From NCBI GenBank assembly GCA_945870475.1, contig CAMBSR010000021.1:1-15895 (forward strand): a stretch of DNA of 15,895 nt, given 5' to 3'. Shown here piece by piece: positions 6,755 to 12,281 of this stretch; positions within the stretch are counted from its first letter, which is position 1, and the number at the start of each line of letters is the position of its first letter. The DNA comes from Phycisphaera mikurensis NBRC 102666 (GTDB taxonomy: Bacteria; Planctomycetota; Phycisphaerae; Phycisphaerales; SM1A02). The position numbers were made by a program, and so were the translations under genes. Below the pieces are notes generated by a model. The model worked only from the letters and a program-made list of their open reading frames with translations, searched no databases and had not been told where the DNA came from.

Positions 6755-9589
6755 ATGAAGACCAACATCCGAATCCTCGCACTCGGCACGCTCGCAATCG
6801 CCACCTTCGCACAGCTCCCCGCCTTCGCGCAGGTGGCCCCGGTGCTCGGCATCGAACCGGCGAGCGACACCGTGTTCAGCGACCTTGCGTTCAAGGAAGC
6901 GCACCCCGACAGCGGCGTCCTGCGCCACGGCGACCAGATCGCCCGCGTGTACGGCAACTTCGCGTCCGGCAACTCTCCCTCCGAGAGCGCGCTGCAGTTC
7001 ATCGACCAGAACGCGCTCGGCCTCTACGGCGTGAGCCCGGCCGACCTCGCGCCGATCGGCCCCTTCGGTTCCGGCGAGCATGTCGTGCAGCTGATGCCGG
7101 ATGACTTCGGCAACTTCAAGTTCAGCAGCGTGTACTTCACGCAGCAGATCCAGGGCATCCCCGTCTACAAGGCGGGCCTGATCGTCCTGACCCGCAACGA
7201 GCCGGGCTTCCCGGCCGTGCTTGCATCGAGCACCCTGTGGGACGTGCGCGGCGTCGAAGCGCAGCTGGTGGGCGTCAAGGCCGGCGTGCTCCCGAACCCC
7301 AAGGTCTGGACCCGCAAGGCGATCGCCGAGTTCAACCTGCAGCCCGAGTTCAGCCCCGCGCAGTACGTGATCTGGGCAGGCCTTGATCGCGTCAAGGCTG
7401 CGCCGCGCCTGGCAGTCCTCGTCACCGGCGAGGCAGGCGGGCCGTCCGATCCGGACAACCACCAGGTCCTCGAGTTCGTGATCGACGCCAAGACCGGCGA
7501 GATCCTGCACCAGGAAACCAAGATCTGCAACGCGGTCGCTGGTCGGGTGACCGGCAACGCGACCGCGGGCTACGGCGCCGACGCGTGCGCCAACGAGGTC
7601 ATCACCGGGATTCCGTACGCGCAGGTCGTCACCGGGGGCACCACCACCTACACGGACGTCAACGGCAACTATTCGATCGCCGCCGGCGCGGCAGGCGCCA
7701 CCTACACCACCACGCTGGTTGGACGCTGGTTCACCACCACCAACAACAGCGGCGCAACGCTCAGCCTGAGCACCACCGCGAACGACGGAACCAACTGGAG
7801 CCCGGTGTTCAACTCGGCGAACACCGTGGAAGCGGAGCGCGCGCAGGTGAACGCCTACATCATGGCGAACAAGTCGCGCGACATGGTGGTGGCCGCCAGC
7901 CCAAACTTCCCCACCGTCTCGACCCAGGCGAGCAGCTTCCAGGTGAACTGCAACCTGGCCAACACCTGCAACGCGTACTACACCGGCGACACCATCAACT
8001 TCTACCTCGCGGGCGGCGGCTGCAACAACACCGCCTTCGGCGACGTCGTGGGCCACGAGTACGGGCACAATTGCGTCGCCAAGGGTGGCTCCGGCCAGGG
8101 CGCGTACGGCGAAGGCATGGGCGACATCTTCGGATTCCTGCTGAGCGACAGCCCCGCCACCGGCGTTGGATTCCAGAACTGCTCCGTCGGCATCCGCACC
8201 GCACAGAACACCTGCCAGTTCAGCTCGACCGGCTGCTCGACCGGAACGACCGCGTACGGCGCCACCTGCGGCAGCGCGATCCACTCCTGCGGCCAGCTCA
8301 TCTCCGGCTGCGTGTGGGACCTTCGCAACCGCTTCGCCGTCACCTACCCGAGCACGTACCGCGCGCTGGTTGCCCGACTGGCCGTGAACTCCATCCCGCT
8401 CCACGGCGCGATCAGCACCATCGCCAACGACATCACCGTCGACTTCCTGACGCTCGATGACGACGATGCCAACATCAGCAACGGCACGCCCAACTACACG
8501 GCGATCAACGACTCGTTCACCGTCCACGGCCTGCCCGGCCCGGCGCTCTCGCTCCTGAACATCTCGTTCCCGGGCGGACAGCCGAGCCTCGCCTCCTCGA
8601 CGGGCTCCACCGTCCTCACGGTGAAGATCGACCCGATCTCGGCGACAGCCAACGCGTCAACGGCCAAGCTGTTCGCGAAGGCCGGCTCGGCCTCCGCGTA
8701 CACCGCCTACCCGATGACCCCGGGCGCGTCGAACATCTACACGGTGAACCTGCCCGTAGGCACCTGCCCGTCGTCGCTGGCCTACTACGTGTCCGTGCAG
8801 ACGACGGCCGGCGGCACGGTGACCTCGCCGAGCAGCGCCCCGGCGGCCTTCTACACGGTGCCGGTGGCCGATTCCTCGATCAACGTCGGCTTCGACGAGT
8901 TCGAGGGAACGGGCACCTGGACCTCGGGCGCCGCGGGCGACACCGCCACCACGGGCCTGTGGGTGCAGGCCGATCCGGTCGGTACCACCGCGCAGCCGGA
9001 AGATGACCGCACGGCTGCCCCCGGCGTGAAGTGCTGGTTCACCGGCCAGGGCACGGCCGGTGGCGCCGTGGGCGCGGCCGACGTCGACGGCGGCGTGGCC
9101 ACGCTCGTCTCGCCCACGTTCAACTGCTCCGGCTACTCGGAGGTCCAGGTCAGCTACTGGCGCTGGTACTCCAACAACGTGGGCAGCAACCCCGCCACCA
9201 ACACCTTCCCGATCGACGTCTCTGCCGACAACGGCGCGTCGTGGGTGAACCTGGAGACCGTCAGCCAGGTTGCCGGCGAGACCGCCGGATGGGTGCAGAA
9301 GTCGTTCAAGCTGAACGGGCTGATCACGCCGTCGGCGCAGGTGAAGTTCCGCTTCCGCGCCAACGACGCCACGGGCGCCGTGGTGGAAGCCGCCATCGAC
9401 GACTTCCGCCTCATCGGCCTCAACTGCCCGGTGGTGCGTGTTGCAGACCTGAACGGCGACGGCATCGTCAACGGCGCCGACCTCGGCACCCTGCTTTCCG
9501 GCTGGGGCCAGCCCGGCCCCACGGACCTCAATGGCAACGGCATCACCGAAGGCGCCGACCTGGGCATGATGCTCGCCGACTGGGGTTGA
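6755..9589 (+). CDS. Secreted M36/M4-like zinc metallopeptidase with FTP propeptide, jelly-roll and dockerin-like tail
   Basis: Predicted exported protease of 944 aa. Residues 1-25 form a signal peptide: a basic start, a hydrophobic core, then AFA before Q26. Residues of about 60-230 resemble a fungalysin/thermolysin propeptide (FTP-type), with YFTQQIQGIPVYKAGLIVL and later VLEFVIDAKTGEIL. An inserted segment with a TYTDVNGNYSIAAGA stretch, like a carboxypeptidase-regulatory-type repeat, comes next. The catalytic part has VVGHEYGHNC (H434, E435, H438) and GEGMGD, whose E453 is the likely third zinc ligand, the gluzincin layout. A beta-rich domain follows, then a MAM/jelly-roll-like domain at about 708-885 ending AIDDFRLIGL. 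The end (898-944) has two Ca-binding-type loops, DLNGDGIVNGAD and DLNGNGITEGAD, each followed by an LGxxLxxWG stretch. I chose the ATG at 6755 because it starts the signal peptide; the frame also stays open upstream to a TTG at 6593. Cys residues cluster in the catalytic part, fitting an extracytoplasmic protein. M36 is preferred to M4 but not certain. Confidence 0.85.
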   Translation: MKTNIRILALGTLAIATFAQLPAFAQVAPVLGIEPASDTVFSDLAFKEAHPDSGVLRHGDQIARVYGNFASGNSPSESALQFIDQNALGLYGVSPADLAPIGPFGSGEHVVQLMPDDFGNFKFSSVYFTQQIQGIPVYKAGLIVLTRNEPGFPAVLASSTLWDVRGVEAQLVGVKAGVLPNPKVWTRKAIAEFNLQPEFSPAQYVIWAGLDRVKAAPRLAVLVTGEAGGPSDPDNHQVLEFVIDAKTGEILHQETKICNAVAGRVTGNATAGYGADACANEVITGIPYAQVVTGGTTTYTDVNGNYSIAAGAAGATYTTTLVGRWFTTTNNSGATLSLSTTANDGTNWSPVFNSANTVEAERAQVNAYIMANKSRDMVVAASPNFPTVSTQASSFQVNCNLANTCNAYYTGDTINFYLAGGGCNNTAFGDVVGHEYGHNCVAKGGSGQGAYGEGMGDIFGFLLSDSPATGVGFQNCSVGIRTAQNTCQFSSTGCSTGTTAYGATCGSAIHSCGQLISGCVWDLRNRFAVTYPSTYRALVARLAVNSIPLHGAISTIANDITVDFLTLDDDDANISNGTPNYTAINDSFTVHGLPGPALSLLNISFPGGQPSLASSTGSTVLTVKIDPISATANASTAKLFAKAGSASAYTAYPMTPGASNIYTVNLPVGTCPSSLAYYVSVQTTAGGTVTSPSSAPAAFYTVPVADSSINVGFDEFEGTGTWTSGAAGDTATTGLWVQADPVGTTAQPEDDRTAAPGVKCWFTGQGTAGGAVGAADVDGGVATLVSPTFNCSGYSEVQVSYWRWYSNNVGSNPATNTFPIDVSADNGASWVNLETVSQVAGETAGWVQKSFKLNGLITPSAQVKFRFRANDATGAVVEAAIDDFRLIGLNCPVVRVADLNGDGIVNGADLGTLLSGWGQPGPTDLNGNGITEGADLGMMLADWG

Positions 9590-9641
9590 TCCCTCACGGG
9601 CCGTCCCGCGGCAACCGCCGCTTCCTTGGTGTTATCACCTT

Positions 9642-9673
9642 CGACCCCCGCCATCCGATGGCGGGGGTCGTTT
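9642..9673 (+). terminator. Rho-independent terminator of the metalloprotease gene
   Basis: A perfect 13-bp stem (CGACCCCCGCCAT at 9642-9654 with ATGGCGGGGGTCG at 9658-9670) has a CCG loop and is followed by TTT. It lies 52 bases after the stop codon. The T-tract is short, but the stem is very strong. Confidence 0.8.
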
Positions 9674-9681
9674 GCTATACT
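9673..9681 (+). promoter_or_regulatory. Extended -10 promoter for tRNA-Leu
   Basis: TGCTATACT fits an extended -10 element (TGnTATAAT) with one mismatch. It ends 42 bases before the tRNA, predicting a start near 9688 and a leader of about 36 bases. Where a -35 box would stand there is only the terminator hairpin of the preceding gene, consistent with an extended -10 promoter. Confidence 0.6.
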
Positions 9682-9723
9682 CTCCCTCCCTTCGCACGGA
9701 GCCATCTCCGTGGACGGGAGCCT

Positions 9724-9807
9724 GCCCAGGTGGCGGAATTGGCAGACGCGCCAGCTTGAGGTGCTGGTGGGAGCAATCCCTTGGAGGTTCGAGTCCTCTT
9801 CTGGGCA
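9724..9807 (+). tRNA. tRNA-Leu (anticodon GAG)
   Basis: The 84-base gene folds as a class II tRNA. The acceptor stem GCCCAGG pairs with TCTGGGC (9800-9806, one G-T pair), and the discriminator is A9807. The D-arm region is TGGCGGAATTGGCAGACGCG. The anticodon stem CCAGC/GCTGG has the loop TTGAGGT, giving anticodon GAG, which reads CUC and CUU. There is a long variable arm (TGGGAGCAATCCCTT) and a T-arm GGAGG/CCTCT with loop TTCGAGT. The 3' CCA is not encoded. It has its own promoter and terminator and is not part of a tRNA cluster. Confidence 0.97.
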
Positions 9808-9810
9808 TTC

Positions 9811-9846
9811 GCGGGAGGCGCCGACGGCGCCTCCCGCTGCATTTTT
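9811..9846 (+). terminator. Rho-independent terminator of tRNA-Leu
   Basis: A perfect 12-bp stem GCGGGAGGCGCC (9811-9822) with GGCGCCTCCCGC (9826-9837) has a GAC loop and is followed by TGCATTTTT. It begins 3 bases after the tRNA end, so the primary transcript needs only short 3' trimming before CCA addition. Confidence 0.9.
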
Positions 9847-9876
9847 GCGGGTTGCCCGTACCTTGCGCAGAGCCCC

Positions 9877-10677
9877 ATGCAGACGAACCCGCTCCAGCAC
9901 CTGATGCCCACCTGCCACGGCGCCAAGGCGGCCGCGGCGGGATCGGTGCTGGGCGCGCCGGCGATGGCGGGCGACGTCCTGGCGGGCACCCTGCGCCTCA
10001 ACGAGATCTTCCATTCGATCCAGGGCGAGAGCACCTGGGCGGGCGCACCGTGCGTCTTCGTGCGCCTCACCGGCTGCCCGCTCCGCTGCACCTACTGCGA
10101 CACGGAGTACGCCTTCCGCGAGGGGCGCACCGCCGCCATCGGGGAGATCGTGGACGCCGTGGCCGCCACCGGCTGCCCGCTGGTGGAACTCACCGGCGGC
10201 GAGCCGCTTGCCCAGAAGCGGTCCTTCGACCTGGTGCGCGTCCTCTGCGAGCGCGGACTCACCGTGCTGATCGAGACCTCCGGTGCGGTGGACATCTCGC
10301 CGTGCGACGCGCGCGCCGTACGGATCCTGGACATCAAGACGCCCGGCAGCGGCGAGGCCGATCGCAACCTCTGGCAGAACCTGGCCGACCTGCGCGCGCG
10401 TGACGAGGTGAAGTTCGTGCTCACCGACCGCGCCGACTACGACTGGGCCAAGGCGAAGATCGCCGAGCACCGCCTGGCGGAACGCGTGCGCGAGGGGCGC
10501 CTGGGCGCCATCCTCCTGAGCGCAGCATGGGCGCAGCCGAAGGGCATGGAAATCACGGGCTGCGCGGGACTCTCGCCCCGCTCGCTCGCGGAGTGGATCG
10601 TGGCCGACCGCCTGCCGGTGCGAATGCAGACGCAGCTCCACAAGATCATCTGGGAACCGCAGACGCGCGGGGTGTGA
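9877..10677 (+). CDS. queE: 7-carboxy-7-deazaguanine synthase (radical SAM)
   Basis: QueE converts 6-carboxy-5,6,7,8-tetrahydropterin to 7-carboxy-7-deazaguanine, a step toward preQ0 and queuosine in tRNA, using an SAM-bound 4Fe-4S cluster. The N-terminal NEIFHSIQGEST is the family signature. The cluster motif CPLRCTYC gives C67, C71 and C74 (CxxxCxxC), followed by DTEYAF. ELTGGEPL is the SAM-binding GGE segment, and IETSGA and ILDIKTPGSGE also match the family. The stop is at 10675-10677. The start is uncertain. ATG 9877 is the first ATG after the tRNA terminator and gives 266 aa, but ATG 9904 (257 aa) or 9964 (237 aa) would give a lead closer to typical QueE. None has a good ribosome binding site. 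A TACCTT box at 9859-9864 may be its -10. No other queuosine gene is in the window. Confidence 0.93.
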   Translation: MQTNPLQHLMPTCHGAKAAAAGSVLGAPAMAGDVLAGTLRLNEIFHSIQGESTWAGAPCVFVRLTGCPLRCTYCDTEYAFREGRTAAIGEIVDAVAATGCPLVELTGGEPLAQKRSFDLVRVLCERGLTVLIETSGAVDISPCDARAVRILDIKTPGSGEADRNLWQNLADLRARDEVKFVLTDRADYDWAKAKIAEHRLAERVREGRLGAILLSAAWAQPKGMEITGCAGLSPRSLAEWIVADRLPVRMQTQLHKIIWEPQTRGV

Positions 10678-10684
10678 CGGGGAC

Positions 10685-11275
10685 ATGGAACAGCAGCCAA
10701 ACCTGAACGATCCGGAGCGTCGGCGCGCCTTCGCCGAACTGGTGAGCCAGCACTACGAGCAGCTGAAGGACATCGCACAGCGCACACTGCGCGCGGAACA
10801 CGAGACGGCGGGCTTCGGCGCGGCGGCGCTCGCACCCACGTCGCTGGTGACGGAGACGGTGATCCGCCTCATGGACCAGCGTGACCTCCCTGCCACCGAT
10901 TCACACCTGCGCGGCCTGGCAAGCGTCTTCATGACGCGCGTCATCGCCGACCGGCGGCGGAATCGACTGGCAGCCAAGCGCGACGTGCGGATGACGCAGC
11001 GGCTCGACACCCAGGCAGAGGACGAACTGCACGACACGCCGCCGGGCGGGAGCGAAACGCCGCGCGCGGACCTCGAGCTCCTGGAGCGCGCCATGATCGA
11101 ACAGGCCGCCACCCACCCCCGGCAGATGGAGGTGGTGACGCTTCATTCCGTGGCGGGAATCCCCATGGATCGCGTCGCCACGATGGTGGGGATCAGCACC
11201 GCCACCGCGCACCGCGATTTCGCGGAGGGCCGGGCGCTTCTTGCGCGTCGGCTGCGGTCGCTTCGCGAACAGTGA
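10685..11275 (+). CDS. ECF-like RNA polymerase sigma factor (Sigma70_ECF-type)
   Basis: A 196-aa protein resembling the ECF-like sigma factors common in planctomycetes. The region 2 part runs from FAELVSQHYEQLKDIAQRTLR through APTSLVTETVIRLMDQ to FMTRVIADRRRNRLAAKR, the DNA-melting and core-binding helices. A linker of about 30 residues follows, rich in acidic residues and Pro (DTPPGGSETPRAD). Region 4 begins at LELLERAMI and ends with the helix-turn-helix VATMVGISTATAHRDFAEGRALLARRL, which would read the -35 element. It starts 7 bases after the queE stop, so it may be cotranscribed with queE. GGGGA lies very close to the ATG, too near for a standard Shine-Dalgarno. No anti-sigma factor is adjacent. 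The nearby membrane kinase on the opposite strand is a candidate regulator, by inference from the known link between such sigma factors and Ser/Thr kinases. Confidence 0.88.
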   Translation: MEQQPNLNDPERRRAFAELVSQHYEQLKDIAQRTLRAEHETAGFGAAALAPTSLVTETVIRLMDQRDLPATDSHLRGLASVFMTRVIADRRRNRLAAKRDVRMTQRLDTQAEDELHDTPPGGSETPRADLELLERAMIEQAATHPRQMEVVTLHSVAGIPMDRVATMVGISTATAHRDFAEGRALLARRLRSLREQ

Positions 11276-11277
11276 AG

Positions 11278-11294
11278 GGGCGCCGAAAGCGCCC
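11278..11294. terminator. Small hairpin between convergent sigma factor and NTF2-like genes
   Basis: GGGCGC (11278-11283) pairs with GCGCCC (11289-11294) around the loop CGAAA. It starts 2 bases after the sigma factor stop and lies in the 41-base convergent gap. No T-run follows, so it is only a candidate bidirectional terminator. Confidence 0.4.
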
Positions 11295-11316
11295 GGACAC
11301 GTGGGAGTGCGCCCGC

Positions 11317-12219
11317 TCACTTCGGACGGTTGGTGTTGGCGAGGGCGATCACCTTCGCCGACGCGCCCGTGCCCTGGAACACCGCCATGAACGGCGCCGG
11401 ATCGGCCGGGAGCGTCTCCATGCCCACCTTCTGGCCCATGGACAGGTTGCAGGTGACCACGGTGATGGCGCCCGTGCGGGTGGCACGTGCATCCACGATG
11501 GACGGCGCCTCGCAGGTGGCGTACTTGGCGCCCTTGATCATGTCCGCGCGCAGCTTCTGGCCCTTGAAGTTCACCACCTGCACGCCCTCGGTGAGCATTC
11601 CGTCGAACGCCTCGAGATCCTTGCGGTGCTGTGCGCCCAGGAAGCGCGAGACCATCTCGGCGCCCTCCTTGTTGAGCGCCTCGTCACCGGCGAAGCGCGG
11701 CTTGCCCGGTACCGGACGAACGGCCGGCATGTTGAGCGCGGCCCACGCAGCCATGCGCCATTCACCGTCGGACCATTGCCAGACGCCCAGGCGGGAGGCC
11801 GCGGACTTGGGGAGCTTCTGCCCATCGCGCGTGGAATCGGCCTGCACCTGGCACGTGACCACCAGCGCGTCGCCGGCCCGGGTGGCATGCAACTCGGTGA
11901 CATTCGCGGAAGTCATGGCGACTTCCTTCAAGGACTCCAGGTTGGAGGCGCGGTCGAAGGCGCCCTCGAAACCGATGCGCTGGAGCGTCGGCAGGCTCGC
12001 TGCGTCGATGGCCGCCCAGTCCTTGGCCACGATGCGGCGGAAGAAGCCCTCGACCAGCTTCGCGCCGAGCGAATCGAGCGCGGCGGCGTCCTTGGGCCAC
12101 GGGGCGGGCTCGGCGGCCTTCGCTGCGGGCGGTGCAGCGGCGGGCGCGGCCTGCGCGAAGCACTGCGATGCAAAGGCGAGCGAGAAGAGCGAGGCGATGG
12201 CGAGGGCGGCGGTGCGCAT
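11317..12219 (-). CDS. Secreted protein of unknown function with two NTF2-like-looking halves
   Basis: A 300-aa protein with an N-terminal signal peptide: MRTAALAIASLFSLAFASQ, then CFAQAAP, with probable cleavage after AQA or FAQ. The lone Cys just after the hydrophobic core lacks a convincing lipobox, so a lipoprotein is unlikely. After an Ala/Pro linker there are two similar halves. The first has LVEGFFRRIVAKDWAAIDAA, then VVTCQVQADSTRDGQ and VWQWSDGEWRMAAW. The second has MVSRFLGAQHRKDLEAFDGM, then VVTCNLSMGQKVG and FMAVFQGTGASAKVIAL. This helix-then-sheet order is like NTF2/SnoaL-type folds, but no catalytic residues can be named. The ATG at 12219 has a clear AGGAG ribosome binding site. 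The frame stays open upstream into the kinase gene, which is a shadow. It follows the kinase by 62 bases and is probably in its operon. Confidence 0.7.
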   Translation of the reverse strand: MRTAALAIASLFSLAFASQCFAQAAPAAAPPAAKAAEPAPWPKDAAALDSLGAKLVEGFFRRIVAKDWAAIDAASLPTLQRIGFEGAFDRASNLESLKEVAMTSANVTELHATRAGDALVVTCQVQADSTRDGQKLPKSAASRLGVWQWSDGEWRMAAWAALNMPAVRPVPGKPRFAGDEALNKEGAEMVSRFLGAQHRKDLEAFDGMLTEGVQVVNFKGQKLRADMIKGAKYATCEAPSIVDARATRTGAITVVTCNLSMGQKVGMETLPADPAPFMAVFQGTGASAKVIALANTNRPK

Positions 12220-12224
12220 GGAAT

Positions 12225-12229
12225 CTCCT
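12225..12229 (-). promoter_or_regulatory. Ribosome binding site of the NTF2-like gene
   Basis: AGGAG on the minus strand stands 5 bases before the ATG at 12219. It fixes the start at the signal peptide and is one of only two clear Shine-Dalgarno sites in this window. Confidence 0.75.
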
Positions 12230-12246
12230 GCGAGGGGTGTACCACG

Positions 12247-12280
12247 CGGGTGCAGCCGCCGCCGCGAGGTCCTGCACCCG
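12247..12280 (-). promoter_or_regulatory. Intercistronic hairpin between kinase and NTF2-like gene
   Basis: CGGGTGCAG (12247-12255) and CTGCACCCG (12272-12280) are perfect 9-base inverted arms around a 16-base loop. The structure starts 1 base after the kinase stop codon on the minus strand. With no T-run it may be an attenuator or a 3'-end stabiliser rather than a full terminator. Confidence 0.5.
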
Positions 12281-12281
12281 A

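Noticed and set aside
9724..9807. tRNA-Leu as an integration site for a mobile element
   Set aside because: No integrase, direct repeat of the tRNA 3' end, or foreign-looking gene is next to it; flanking genes are ordinary.
9781..9876. Upstream extension of the queE frame
   Set aside because: It runs back through the tRNA 3' end and the tRNA terminator, so it cannot be the translated start.
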